Position numbers and translations under genes: made by a program. Below the pieces are notes generated by a model. It saw only the letters and a program-made list of their open reading frames with translations. It was not told the origin of the DNA and made no database searches. Below are positions 22,201 to 30,470 of a stretch of DNA of 39,659 bases, one piece after another (positions within the stretch are counted from its first letter, which is position 1; the number at the start of each line of letters is the position of its first letter). Source of the stretch: Candidatus Kerfeldbacteria bacterium (GTDB lineage: Bacteria; Patescibacteriota; Patescibacteriia; SBBC01); the NCBI GenBank assembly GCA_016204585.1, contig JACQKH010000045.1:1-39659 (forward strand), read 5' to 3'.

Positions 22201-25112
22201 AAACAGATCGCGCCTCGATTGTCCAGGAAGTTCCATTTACCACGCTGCCGGGCACGAGTTTTTCCGTCAGCGGTAAATACAAAATCGAATTTCCGAACGA
22301 CTTTCTACCAGCCACCGCTTCGCCCAGCGATCCCCGGCAGCCGAAGTCTCCGCAAGCCGGCATCCGCGTCCGTTGCACGAACGGGACGAACGACGCCTGC
22401 GGTTACGACGTACAAACCTTCCAAGCTAACTCGGCGATTGGCGTGAGCGGCCCCGGGACGTCTTGCCGACGTCCGGACGGAACGACCTACGGCCGGAGTT
22501 GCACCACCAACGCCCAATGCGACGGTGGTGACACGTGTGTTGGACAATGGGTTGATTTTTCCGCCACCGTCACCAAGCAGAATCGTAACGCCGGTACCGG
22601 TCTGCGCACGGCCGACGATCCGAGCCAGGGCTTGGTCATTGAATGCTTTGCCGACTATGGGGCGCGCGTCGGTTGCGACGATATTACGGTGGTGCCGCTA
22701 AGCGAAGCGGCCCTCAGTGGCTTTGACCAGGTTGACGCCTGGGCCGTGGATGAGGGCGGCGCAGTCTATCAAAACACCCTGGATTTCAACAACTCCTTGC
22801 CCGACCCGGACCCTTGGAGAGTAGTCGTTCAACCATCGGCCGTACCCCTCCGCAGCGTGGCGGCGGCTGATTCCTATCATCTCTGGTCAGTGGGTGACAA
22901 GACTTCCGACGCGAACGCCACGATTCTTCGCTTAAGCCCGGGAAACGTCAGCGGTTGGGCGTGGATCGGCGCTTCCAGCTCGGCCTCGTCCGGCGACGCG
23001 CTCGGCTGGATTGATTTCAACTGCGGCAACCTCCAGTCATGCGTGAAACAACCCTCTAACTTTGGGGTAAACGTCGAGCTGACCGGCGACGAGGCTGGCC
23101 GGATTGCCGGCAGCGCCTGGCAAGGCACCGAGGATCCGAATGACGTCATAGATTACGGCCCATGCATTGGTGGCGACGGTTCTCCGACAACTAGTCCTTC
23201 TTGCGACGTGGTGTGTTCGAATAACAGTTTGCGCCTTTGCTCGAACAGCAGTCAGTGTGAGGGTACTTGCAGTAAAAACCAGGGATTTAGGTGTAGCACG
23301 GACGCCGACTGCCAGGTTAGCTGCGCTGCCAATCCGGTGGCCTGCCGGTCAATCGGCTGGTTGTCATTCGATAAAAAGGTAACCGGCACTCCGCCTGAAC
23401 TGCCGTACAACACTGCTTATGACCCGGATGATCGTAGCACATACTATACCGCCAAGTTTGACAACGTTACAGACAAAATTGACGGTTGGGCGCGCTTTGA
23501 ACTCGGCCAATGCAGCGTCTCAAAGCAGTCATGCTTCCAGTCAACTTCCTGCCCATTACGCCAGAGCTGCGAATGGTCAGGCGCAGCGTCGGTGCCTGGA
23601 CAGATTCCGGCCGCTGAAGCGAACGCCAAAGCCGGTTGGGTTAAGCTGCGCGGCGATGATAATCCGTCATCTCCGGTGACCGGCGACTTTTTCGGTTGTC
23701 AGGATTGTACTGAGATTGTGGGTGGAACTACTCCTGGGTATTGCGGTACTACCTCAACTGAGTGCGGTATTGACCTTGATTGTCTAGATGCTGGATATAC
23801 CGGCCCGGATGCACAATGCTTAAAGACATGCAAGATTTGCACCAAGTACTCTAGCGGAGCCGTGGCTACTGATTATCCGGCGTGCAATTCCTGCTCGCGG
23901 TGCACCCTCAAACGATGCAAGACCCAGAACGCAAATCAACGATGCACAGGGGACTATCAATGTAACGACATCGCCGGCGATTGCCAGAAGTACGGCATCA
24001 CTGACGACGGAACGGGAAATATCTGTTTCGGCGATCTGGCGGACGGCACCAAGTGCGTTATCGGGGCGCAGTGTATTTCCTGTAACAGCTGCAGCAAGTA
24101 CGGCGTGTCACTAGATGTCGGCGATACCAAGAATTTCAGCGGCTTCGCCTGGAGTCCGGACCTCGGCTGGATTGACTTCAGCCTGGTGACGCTCGGCGGG
24201 CAAGCGTTTTTCCAAACGAAATTCGGCGACATCTACGCTGGCGGCGATATTGGCAGCACGGCCACCGGCCTCCCGCCCGGCTACCCGGGTGGTTCAGCCC
24301 AATGCAACGCCACTTACCGGATCGTGTCAGCCGGCACCATCACCAACTTCTGCTCGGCCGCGCCGGGCGGGCTGGCCAGTCCCTTTATCGAACCGGGGGC
24401 GCAGCTCTTTCCGTTGCCGGTTCCCGAAAACCGATTCACCGCCAGGATCGGCTCGCTCGACATTGAAGGTTTGACCGCCGTGGCGAAAACGGTTGGCAGC
24501 AAGAACTTCAACAAGTACGGGGACGAGGTGGTGGACGTACCGGACGGAGAGGAACTCTCCCACGTTTGCGACGGAGCGGTAACGGCCGGTCGCTGCGATA
24601 ATAACGATTCCAAGCTGCTCGGGAAGGTTTATCATGTCAAAGGAGATTTCGTTATTGATCGTGACTTTTCGTTCAACGCCGGAGTGAGCTCGGTCGAGAG
24701 CGGAGCAGGCACTTTCGTGATTGACGGCGTGCTACGCGTGCAGGGAAATACTTCCTATCCACCGGCCGGTGCGTTGATTCAAAACCGGCGGCAGCTCCCG
24801 TCAGCCGGATTTTTCGTGCTCGGTCCTGGCGGTATTACGGTCGAACCGAATGTTTCCAAAATGGTCGGTGCCTACTACGCCAACGGTCAAATCACGGTCA
24901 ATTCCAGCGGGTCAGGCGGAGACAATCAATTGGTGGTCAGCGGTCTGATGGTCGCAAAAACCTTCGGTTTCCAGCGGACCTTCCGGGGTATCTCCGGTGA
25001 GCAACAACCGGCCGAACAAGTGATCTACGACGGTCGCCTGACGGTCAACACGCCGCCGGGCTTCTCGCAGCTGGCGCAGGGTTTGCCGAACTTGCAAGAA
25101 GTTGTGCCGTGA
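19263..25112 (+). CDS. Giant Cys-rich, propeller-like surface protein (putative adhesin)
   Basis: About 1949 residues from MRRKLVEPISKF; the track start at 19161 overlaps the previous gene and is less likely. A palindromic element encodes much of residues ~6-60; the real export signal is KVLKSFMLVVMAGAIFVTI (~77-95). Two stretches look like BNR/Ycf48-type beta-propeller blades (AVAAVNDRLAVAVGEAGTVL, HGWLAGANTSVNEGRVWKY; later DAWAVDEGGAVYQN, YHLWSVGDKTSDANATIL). Between and after them lie repeated modules of the type C-x-GGxNxGxxC...C...C (CVGGSNEGEVCDDPTDC, CDGGANSGRSCVDSSQC) and 'GWIDF' modules (DALGWIDFNCG, SPDLGWIDFSL) common in CPR surface proteins. The C-terminus is beta-helix-like (GTFVIDGVLRVQGN ... 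VVSGLMVAKTFGF). By position just ahead of pilM it could be a PilY1-like tip adhesin; that is inference. Confidence 0.85.
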   Translation: MRRKLVEPISKFHSGSAERNFGLRDFVSDSKYHGYSSSSDSSLATKFRPSARKRILRWVLIISAAFNLKVLKSFMLVVMAGAIFVTIPSSSRASNFVKVGSPFSAPINLYGVTTLYDRAEKTYKAWAVGGLVFTDPATGTETTTTAVMMYFNGSYWAKVPIPPVGRPLRSVSVIQYLRTIDSAGNRLTQPKWALSGWAVGDKVPDPDNPGMYIGATILKLDPDVNATNPLAFNSWTKQRKIKPPSSLAGKPCPEDFVENLTLCTNWTENNLKAVAAVNDRLAVAVGEAGTVLHYDLSFDKSIYTSPSYDTTVEYWNSQSGFAPTDTINAVTFLDEAHGWLAGANTSVNEGRVWKYTKQSNQYDTMGSLNIPDIIYTSIAATLRPSLTSGDPLKSVLWLGTTFSAIPSYGLIRFDEKLNRLSSTYGTGAPVSGISLTRRAGGQDQNLLQNGSFNADRKDESVSKRIPDGWELSSPYYGGSTNFTSPLNLQSANLVDRVSGNPAYVGESAQSVTKTDGVTARTLVIHHSGLADYFNAFSNNFPNDTYASFSSGSTPVSLQMEDATTPLMSTLVPGQGDYFSLPTHANSNGYVGPPVQVGLSINGFLRIPGVESSDRQYEFKIEHPKGWVNFDIENDVSGDTLVCHGGSNHGAACTSLSDPSCTSGGGVCSPSSQYPANSADPVTDNSLIAWNPGICQNDPLIPTRICVGGSNEGEVCDDPTDCLDGGTCFPSTQKVQCFNNDECNIGRCFEPNYYNSNDNNIYSVGPIRCTNDETCQSVYGNNASCVPFNSPPNCVDAPSTGESTSKPIEFRQGDGFKARVCDGGANSGRSCVDSSQCPGSACGLKGLGWFPFTLRYFQPWKRACSGSPMMRCYDNSDCVAPAICENTDLSYYYEGQCTKKDGTVTGTCSSNVNDANGISPCGYENDAYGNPTVKINCQNIRTKPDRSSLKVSYREVGAPTWNPVQDSDLLVSANPNFVPGETDRASIVQEVPFTTLPGTSFSVSGKYKIEFPNDFLPATASPSDPRQPKSPQAGIRVRCTNGTNDACGYDVQTFQANSAIGVSGPGTSCRRPDGTTYGRSCTTNAQCDGGDTCVGQWVDFSATVTKQNRNAGTGLRTADDPSQGLVIECFADYGARVGCDDITVVPLSEAALSGFDQVDAWAVDEGGAVYQNTLDFNNSLPDPDPWRVVVQPSAVPLRSVAAADSYHLWSVGDKTSDANATILRLSPGNVSGWAWIGASSSASSGDALGWIDFNCGNLQSCVKQPSNFGVNVELTGDEAGRIAGSAWQGTEDPNDVIDYGPCIGGDGSPTTSPSCDVVCSNNSLRLCSNSSQCEGTCSKNQGFRCSTDADCQVSCAANPVACRSIGWLSFDKKVTGTPPELPYNTAYDPDDRSTYYTAKFDNVTDKIDGWARFELGQCSVSKQSCFQSTSCPLRQSCEWSGAASVPGQIPAAEANAKAGWVKLRGDDNPSSPVTGDFFGCQDCTEIVGGTTPGYCGTTSTECGIDLDCLDAGYTGPDAQCLKTCKICTKYSSGAVATDYPACNSCSRCTLKRCKTQNANQRCTGDYQCNDIAGDCQKYGITDDGTGNICFGDLADGTKCVIGAQCISCNSCSKYGVSLDVGDTKNFSGFAWSPDLGWIDFSLVTLGGQAFFQTKFGDIYAGGDIGSTATGLPPGYPGGSAQCNATYRIVSAGTITNFCSAAPGGLASPFIEPGAQLFPLPVPENRFTARIGSLDIEGLTAVAKTVGSKNFNKYGDEVVDVPDGEELSHVCDGAVTAGRCDNNDSKLLGKVYHVKGDFVIDRDFSFNAGVSSVESGAGTFVIDGVLRVQGNTSYPPAGALIQNRRQLPSAGFFVLGPGGITVEPNVSKMVGAYYANGQITVNSSGSGGDNQLVVSGLMVAKTFGFQRTFRGISGEQQPAEQVIYDGRLTVNTPPGFSQLAQGLPNLQEVVP
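19279..19442. repeat. 164-bp imperfect palindrome inside the giant gene's 5' end
   Basis: Perfect 20-bp terminal inverted repeats (19279-19298 and 19423-19442; arm AGAACCCATCTCAAAATTC plus one base). Internal arms CGGAATTTCG (19317-19326) and CGAAATTCCG (19396-19405) and a central ATATC-ACG-GATAT continue the symmetry. The element is read in frame and encodes a low-complexity N-terminal extension ahead of the signal sequence. Confidence 0.75.
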
Positions 25113-25120
25113 GGCTGACT

Positions 25121-25178
25121 CTTGACATTTGACCATTGACTTTTGACGGTCAAATGTCACATGTCAAAAGTCAAATGT
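25121..25178. repeat. Heptamer array folding back, downstream of the giant gene
   Basis: Four TTGACNN heptamers are followed at once by four TCAMANG-type heptamers in the opposite sense. The transcript can form a long hairpin that may end or stabilise the surface-cluster mRNA before the pilM promoter. There is no T-tract directly after it. Confidence 0.6.
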
Positions 25179-25185
25179 TTTACAG

Positions 25186-25214
25186 TAGACAGATAGCTTT
25201 TTTTGTGCTATAAT
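25186..25214 (+). promoter_or_regulatory. pil operon promoter (near-consensus, extended -10)
   Basis: -35 TAGACA (25186-25191), 17-bp spacer, TGC-TATAAT (-10 at 25209-25214). Start of transcription near 25221, with a leader of ~46 nt ending in a GGTGGTGG Shine-Dalgarno-like run before pilM. This is the best promoter in the window and makes pilM the first gene of its own unit. Confidence 0.75.
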
Positions 25215-25266
25215 TTTTGCATGGAATGTTACTTGCCGAGCACCGTTTTTGCGGGTGGTGGTATAC

Positions 25267-26376
25267 ATGGCACTCTTTAAGGGTCGGGGAACAAGTTTTC
25301 TCGGAGTTGACATCGGAACTTCGAGCATCAAGGTGGTGGAATTCCGGAATGAGGGAGGACGTCCGCGACTGGCAACCTACGGCTTTCTCGAACGGCCGAC
25401 GAACATCATCAAACTCGATTCGGTCCAAGAGCAGAACGACGTGGCCGCGGCTTTGACGCAGATCGTTAAAACGTCGCGGGTCAACACCAATCGGGCCGTC
25501 GCCGCCCTCCCGAATTTTTCAGTCTTCACTTCGATTATCAGTTTGCCGGTGATGCCCAAGAAGGAGATGTACGCGGCCGTGCGCTGGGAGGCGAAAAAAT
25601 TCGTGCCGATGCCGATCGAGGAGATGGTGCTTGATTGGCGGTTGTTGAAAGAAAAGAATAAATCACCTAGTCAAACCACCGAATCGGTCAGCCCCGAAGA
25701 TGGGAAAGCGACCGAAGAGAAGGGGCCCAAAAACCTGCGCGTTCTGTTGACCGCCGCACCGAAAAACCTGGTTAAGCGGTACATCGACATTTTTAAGAAT
25801 ACCGGCTTGCGCTTAGTCAGTCTGGAAACCGAATCATTCGCGCTGGAGCGCTCGCTCCTCGGCGGCGAACCAGGATCGTTCATGATTGTTGACGTCGGTG
25901 CCGTCGCCACCAACATCACCATTACGGTCAACGGCGTGCCTCTCCTCAATCGCTCGATCGACGTCGGCGGCGACACCATCACCAAAGCCATTGCCAACAG
26001 TTTAAATGTTGACCTTGAACGCGCCGAACAGTTCAAACGAGACGTCGGCGTCCAAGGGGCGACCGGCGGCGCCAGTCAAATTCCCCGCGCCATCGAATTC
26101 GTCATTACTTCCGTCGTCAACGAAATTCGTTATGTCCTCAATCTTTATCGAAACCAAGGAGAGAAACCGATCGAGAAAGTCATTCTGGCCGGCGGTTCGG
26201 CTTTCTTGACGAACCTTCCCGAATACCTGTCAGCCACTCTGAACATGCCAGTCGTCATCGGCGACCCCTGGGCGCACGTCATCTATCCACTCGATCTCAA
26301 GCCGGCGCTCGATGAGCTGGGTCCGCGCTTCGCCGTGGCCATCGGGTTGAGCATGCGCGAAATCGTCTCGCCCTAA
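25267..26376 (+). CDS. pilM: Type IV pilus assembly protein PilM
   Basis: 369 residues from MALFKGRGTSFLGVDIGTSSIKVVEF; the track start is six codons earlier and lies within the ribosome-binding region. Actin-like ATPase fold: phosphate-1 motif GVDIGTSSIKVVE (~13-25), phosphate-2 MIVDVGAVATNITI (~206-219), adenosine motif KVILAGGSAFLTNLPEYL (~304-321). PilM sits on the cytoplasmic face and binds the N-terminus of PilN, linking the PilB motor to the PilNO membrane complex. A ~30-residue charged insert (KNKSPSQTTESVSPEDGKATEEKG) sits at ~126-150. It is first in the pil operon. Confidence 0.95.
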   Translation: MALFKGRGTSFLGVDIGTSSIKVVEFRNEGGRPRLATYGFLERPTNIIKLDSVQEQNDVAAALTQIVKTSRVNTNRAVAALPNFSVFTSIISLPVMPKKEMYAAVRWEAKKFVPMPIEEMVLDWRLLKEKNKSPSQTTESVSPEDGKATEEKGPKNLRVLLTAAPKNLVKRYIDIFKNTGLRLVSLETESFALERSLLGGEPGSFMIVDVGAVATNITITVNGVPLLNRSIDVGGDTITKAIANSLNVDLERAEQFKRDVGVQGATGGASQIPRAIEFVITSVVNEIRYVLNLYRNQGEKPIEKVILAGGSAFLTNLPEYLSATLNMPVVIGDPWAHVIYPLDLKPALDELGPRFAVAIGLSMREIVSP

Positions 26377-26381
26377 AAAAC

Positions 26382-27587
26382 ATGCCAGACATTAACTTGC
26401 TAGAAGAAAAAGAAGAAGCCGACGAAAAATCGGCCGCCAAGCCGAAGATTCCGCCGGCGCGGATTGAATACTCCAGCCCGGAATCAAAGGCCGAACACGG
26501 GCGACTACTAAAGAAGCCGTCTACTTTTAGTCTTTGGTTCCGTTCGCTGTTTCGCCGTCCGGGCGCTCAACATCCGCGGCCAACTCCGCCGGTGACCGGT
26601 GAAAAATCTGCTCCTCGCCGTCCTTCTCCGGATACGACCAAATCCAACATCGCCGAGCCGGAGGATATTTTTGCCGACCTGCCGAGTTACGGCGGCGGGC
26701 CAGTCAAGAAACCAGCTGGGCCGTCACCCCAACCGCCGGCGCCTTCCGGTCCGAAGCCAGGAGACTTTCCACCGCTGCCGAGGATGTCTGAATGGACGCC
26801 GACGACCGGGCAATCACCGCGGAAACCGCCGGCAACTCCGAGACCCCCCCGCCCCCAAACTCTTGGCGAATCATCTCCTTCATCATCGCCGTTATCTCCG
26901 CTGATCTCCCAAATTAAGCGGAAGCCTGCCCGCCAAGCGTTGCGTCAACGAGCGCCGGTTGCCGAGGAAGATGCCGGCGTCAACCTGTTGCCGGAAGAAC
27001 TGGTGGTCGATTTCGAGCCACGGAAAAAACTCACCACCCTCGGCTTGGTGGCGCTGGCGGCCGCCTTGGTCGTCGGCGTGATTGACGTCTCGCTTCTTCT
27101 CTGGAAGGAAACTCAGGTCAAGAAGACGAGGGAGAAGGAGGGTGAGGTGGCGCAGACGGTGCAAAGGATTAAGGCGCTCGAGACAGAGCAACGACGGGCG
27201 ATCGCCCTCCGCTCGTCCACGCGGACGATCCGCGCTCTTCTAAATACGCACATTTACTGGACCGAGTTTCTCAAGAAATTTGAAAAATATACCCTACCGA
27301 CCGTCATCTACCCGGGTGGAATAACGACCACCTTCCGCGCCGGAATTACACTGACGGGGAGAGCGCCCGACATCGCCACCATCACCAAGCAGCTGGCGGT
27401 CTACCAGCAAGCGACTGACTTCATTAAGACTGCCAAAGTCGAGAACATCATCCGCAACCATGAGAAGGGGAGCGAGGGAACCTACAACTTCATCGTCGAT
27501 CTTACTTTCGTCGACGAGGTCTACAACAATCCGGTTGATGCCCTAACGGCCCCGACCGAAATCCAAAAGTCACAACCAAAACCATGA
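26382..27587 (+). CDS. pilN: PilN-like pilus assembly protein with long Pro-rich N-terminal extension
   Basis: A 401-residue protein, about twice the usual PilN length. The C-terminal half is standard: GVNLLPEELVV (~199-208) ahead of the single TM (~218-241), a coiled coil (KKTREKEGEVAQTVQRIKALETEQRRA), and the periplasmic ferredoxin-like domain (IYPGGITTTFRAGITLTGRAPDIATITKQLAVYQ...IVDLTFVDEVY). The N-terminal ~180 residues are Pro/Ser/Lys-rich and probably disordered, but open with a second NLL motif, MPDINLLEEKEE. In the family the cytoplasmic NLLP segment docks into PilM, so two docking peptides may exist. Five nt separate it from pilM; its end overlaps pilO by ATGA. Confidence 0.9.
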   Translation: MPDINLLEEKEEADEKSAAKPKIPPARIEYSSPESKAEHGRLLKKPSTFSLWFRSLFRRPGAQHPRPTPPVTGEKSAPRRPSPDTTKSNIAEPEDIFADLPSYGGGPVKKPAGPSPQPPAPSGPKPGDFPPLPRMSEWTPTTGQSPRKPPATPRPPRPQTLGESSPSSSPLSPLISQIKRKPARQALRQRAPVAEEDAGVNLLPEELVVDFEPRKKLTTLGLVALAAALVVGVIDVSLLLWKETQVKKTREKEGEVAQTVQRIKALETEQRRAIALRSSTRTIRALLNTHIYWTEFLKKFEKYTLPTVIYPGGITTTFRAGITLTGRAPDIATITKQLAVYQQATDFIKTAKVENIIRNHEKGSEGTYNFIVDLTFVDEVYNNPVDALTAPTEIQKSQPKP

Positions 27588-28288
27588 AACTTCCGCCGAT
27601 AGCTCGCAAACTAATAACGCGGCTGATGACCTCTTACTTCCGCTATTTGGTCTGGTCAGTGGTCGGGGTGGTGTTGCTGCTAGGATTGTTAATGGTTATT
27701 AAACCACAGTTTGAGAACGTTCGTTTGGTCGGTGTCCTGGCCCTCGAGGAAAAAAAACAGCAACTCAAGGATCGGACTACCTACTACGACAAGGTCAAAG
27801 CAATGGTCGAGAAGTACCGATCGCTGTCTGGCGAAGAGACCGAAAAAATTTCGCGAATCCTTCCATCGCGACCGGAGGTTTCCGATCTTTTCCATTCCCT
27901 CGAGTCACTGGCGACTGCTTCTGGCATGACGCTCGAATCGGTGGCGGTCACGAAGGGCTCGAGCGCGGCGACGGCCGCCCAACCGAGCGGCGCCGCATCG
28001 GCCCGCCGGGAGGCGACGGCCGGAGCGCAAAACAGAACCGCCTCGTCCGATACCGTACAATTTCTGGATGTTAATTTGAGCGTCAGCGGACCGACTGATT
28101 ACGCCACGTACAAGCGATTACTGCAGAACATTGAGAAAAGTCAGCGCTTGTTTGACGTCGGCAGCATCGCCTACAAGCCCTCCGAGACGAAGGTCCAGTT
28201 AGCCGGCGAGGAATCGGCTACCGGCAATACCATCACCATCACCTTTAAAACATACTATCTCGAGCCAGCCGGATCTTCGCCTTCCTAA
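27584..28288 (+). CDS. pilO: PilO-like pilus assembly protein
   Basis: A 234-residue protein. Basic cytoplasmic start, one TM (~21-41), coiled coil (VGVLALEEKKQQLKDRTTYYDKVKAMVEKYRSL, ~49-81), then ILPSRPEVSDLFHSLESLATASGMTLESVAV, the usual PilO helix-strand, and a ferredoxin-like domain. An Ala/Ser-rich insert (~124-153) loops out of it. PilO pairs with PilN across the periplasmic space to align the pilus machine. Translationally coupled to pilN (ATGA). Confidence 0.9.
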   Translation: MKLPPIARKLITRLMTSYFRYLVWSVVGVVLLLGLLMVIKPQFENVRLVGVLALEEKKQQLKDRTTYYDKVKAMVEKYRSLSGEETEKISRILPSRPEVSDLFHSLESLATASGMTLESVAVTKGSSAATAAQPSGAASARREATAGAQNRTASSDTVQFLDVNLSVSGPTDYATYKRLLQNIEKSQRLFDVGSIAYKPSETKVQLAGEESATGNTITITFKTYYLEPAGSSPS

Positions 28289-28293
28289 CAATT

Positions 28294-28608
28294 ATGGCCC
28301 TCGCCCAAAAAAGAAATACCCGACAGTCGACATTGCTCTTGATTGTGCTGGCCGCCATCATTATCGCCGGCATCATCGTCTATTACTCGCTCCGGCCGAA
28401 GACGACGACCACTGGCCCCGGCCGATCAGGTGGCAGCGCCAACGACCTCGAAACGTTTACTGATTTCGGGGAAGATCTTTTTACCGAGGACCAATTTAAG
28501 TCACTGCGTAATTTTTCTAACACCAATATATCTACCCCGCCGTCACCGCCAATTGTCGCACCGCCGGGCGATTCGACCGGGAACCCTGATCCGTTTCGTC
28601 TGCAGTAA
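28294..28608 (+). CDS. Small single-TM protein in the PilP position
   Basis: A 104-residue protein. One TM helix (~15-31, LLIVLAAIIIAGIIVYY), then an extracytoplasmic tail of ~70 residues rich in Thr/Ser/Pro that ends in NPDPFRLQ. Bacterial PilP has a lipoprotein anchor and a beta domain that contacts the outer-membrane secretin. CPR bacteria lack a classical outer membrane, and here the beta domain is missing while the position between pilO and pilB is kept. The 'NPDPF' ending recalls the 'NPF' segment in PilP and PilO-partner tails. I call it a PilP-position protein and do not assign the symbol. Confidence 0.8.
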   Translation: MALAQKRNTRQSTLLLIVLAAIIIAGIIVYYSLRPKTTTTGPGRSGGSANDLETFTDFGEDLFTEDQFKSLRNFSNTNISTPPSPPIVAPPGDSTGNPDPFRLQ

Positions 28609-28612
28609 ATCT

Positions 28613-30379
28613 ATGCCGCCGACCGTTGCCACATCGTCCATTGGACCAGAGACGACACTCGTCGATCTGCTGCTTAAGGATGGCCTACTCACTGAGGATC
28701 AAGTGGATTCCCTTCTGCAGGAGAGTCAACGAACGCAGCAGCCGGTCAACGAATTGCTCGAGACTAGAAACCTTGTTCGTGAGGAAGACCTCGTCCGTGA
28801 AAAGAGTAAACTCTATAACATCCCATACATCGATCTGTTCGGCCGGGTTGTTCGGGCAGAAATCCTGAACGTGGTATCAAAAGAACTGGCGGAGAATTAC
28901 CATATGGTGGCGTTCAACAAGAGTGAGAACGAGCTGTCGGTGGCGATGGTTGATCCGTCGAACTTCCGAGCGCTCGAGGCGATCGAGTTCATCGCGCGGA
29001 AGAACCACTTCCGCATCAAGTACTACCTGACGTCGCAGTCGAGCCTGAAGTACATCATCCGCCAGTACGAGAGCCTGTCCGCGGAGGTGGAAGAAGCCCT
29101 TAAGGGCGCGGAGCAGGAGTCCGAGCTCCAGAAGTCAATGTTAAAAGTTGAGGAGAAGGGGCTGGAAGAAGTCGTTAAAACCGCGCCGGTCTCGAAGATG
29201 GTTTCCGTTATCCTCCGCCACGCCGTCGAAGGCAAAGCCTCGGACGTTCACATCGAACCGGTCGGCGACGAGACGCGAGTCCGCTTTCGGATCGATGGCA
29301 TCCTTCACACTTCGCTGGTATTACCCCGCAACGTCCATCAAGCCATCGTCGCCCGGGTTAAAGTTTTATCAAATCTAAAGATCGATGAAACGCGCATTCC
29401 GCAAGACGGCCGTTTCCGGATGGTCATCGAGGGTCACGACATTGACTATCGAATCTCGACTCTGCCGCTGGTGAACAACGAGAAAGTGGTGATGCGAATT
29501 CTCGACACCTCGGAGAACTTGACCAATCTTGACGTCCTGGGTTTTGACGGCAAGACGATGCAAGCCATGAAAGAAAATGTCAAAAAGTCGCACGGCATGT
29601 TCCTGAGCACTGGGCCGACCGGCTCCGGCAAGTCAACGACGCTCTACGCCCTGCTGGACATCCTGAACGAGGAGTCGGTCAACATCGTGACGCTGGAAGA
29701 TCCGGTCGAGTACTTCATGCGGGGTATCAATCAATCGCAAGTTAATCCGGAGGTCGGGTTGACCTTCGCGGCCGGACTTCGGTCAATCCTGCGGCAGGAC
29801 CCCGACATCGTCATGGTCGGTGAGATTCGCGATAACGAAACGGCCGAGCTGGCCGTCCACGCCGCCCTGACTGGCCATATCGTCTTCTCCACCCTCCACA
29901 CCAACGACGCTTTCGGCGCCATCCCCCGTCTGATCGACATGAAGATTGAGCCGTTTCTCATCGCCTCGTCATTGAACGTGGTGATGGCTCAGCGGTTGGT
30001 GCGTCGCGTCTGTCACCACTGCATCAAGGAGGCCAAGATACCGGAATTGCTAGAGAAGGAGGTTTGGCAAGAGATTACCAATGTCGGCGAGAAGAACGTG
30101 CCGCCAGGAATCAAGCTGACAAAACCCCTCCGGTTCTTCCAGGGCCAGGGATGCGTTCGCTGCGAGAACTCCGGCTACAAAGGACGGATCGCCATCGCCG
30201 AAGTGCTGACCGTGACCCCGGAGGTGAAGCGAATTATCGTCAGCGGCGGAAATATAGTCGATAACCTGCGCGAGGAGTTCAAGCATCAAGGGATGTTCTC
30301 GATGCGACAAGACGGAATTTTCAAGGCGTTACGCGGATTTACCACGGTCGAGGAAGTCTGGGATGCGACTAGATCGTGA
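28613..30379 (+). CDS. pilB: PilB-type T4P extension ATPase
   Basis: 588 residues from MPPTVATSSIGPE; the track's earlier start runs through the preceding gene in another frame. N-terminal GspE_N/MshEN-like domain (~15-150). ATPase core with Walker A GPTGSGKST (334-342), Asp-box LEDPVEYF (361-368), Walker B DPDIVMVGEIRDNETAE (396-412), and His-box TGHIVFSTLHTND (420-432). A tetracysteine zinc site is C467/C470 with C514/C517 (CHHC, CVRC). All catalytic residues are present, so this is the active polymerising motor. It follows the PilP-position gene by four nt. Confidence 0.97.
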   Translation: MPPTVATSSIGPETTLVDLLLKDGLLTEDQVDSLLQESQRTQQPVNELLETRNLVREEDLVREKSKLYNIPYIDLFGRVVRAEILNVVSKELAENYHMVAFNKSENELSVAMVDPSNFRALEAIEFIARKNHFRIKYYLTSQSSLKYIIRQYESLSAEVEEALKGAEQESELQKSMLKVEEKGLEEVVKTAPVSKMVSVILRHAVEGKASDVHIEPVGDETRVRFRIDGILHTSLVLPRNVHQAIVARVKVLSNLKIDETRIPQDGRFRMVIEGHDIDYRISTLPLVNNEKVVMRILDTSENLTNLDVLGFDGKTMQAMKENVKKSHGMFLSTGPTGSGKSTTLYALLDILNEESVNIVTLEDPVEYFMRGINQSQVNPEVGLTFAAGLRSILRQDPDIVMVGEIRDNETAELAVHAALTGHIVFSTLHTNDAFGAIPRLIDMKIEPFLIASSLNVVMAQRLVRRVCHHCIKEAKIPELLEKEVWQEITNVGEKNVPPGIKLTKPLRFFQGQGCVRCENSGYKGRIAIAEVLTVTPEVKRIIVSGGNIVDNLREEFKHQGMFSMRQDGIFKALRGFTTVEEVWDATRS

Positions 30380-30383
30380 AGTA

Positions 30384-30461
30384 GCTTATAGCTTGCTAGC
30401 TTCATTAGCTTGTTGGGAGGTTGCCAAAAAAGCTAAAAAGCTAGGAAGCTAACAGCTAACA
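30384..30461. repeat. AGCTT-type inverted repeat array between pilB and the receiver gene
   Basis: Four TAGCTT units followed, after an ~20-nt loop, by four AAGCTA-type units in the opposite sense. It can form a long hairpin in the mRNA. A similar array is at 31950-32027. Confidence 0.65.
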
Positions 30462-30470
30462 TTAACATCT

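Noticed and set aside
28343-28612. N-terminal ~90-residue extension of the PilB ORF
   Set aside because: It overlaps the PilP-position gene in a different frame and has no relation to PilB; the ATG at 28613 directly precedes the domain.
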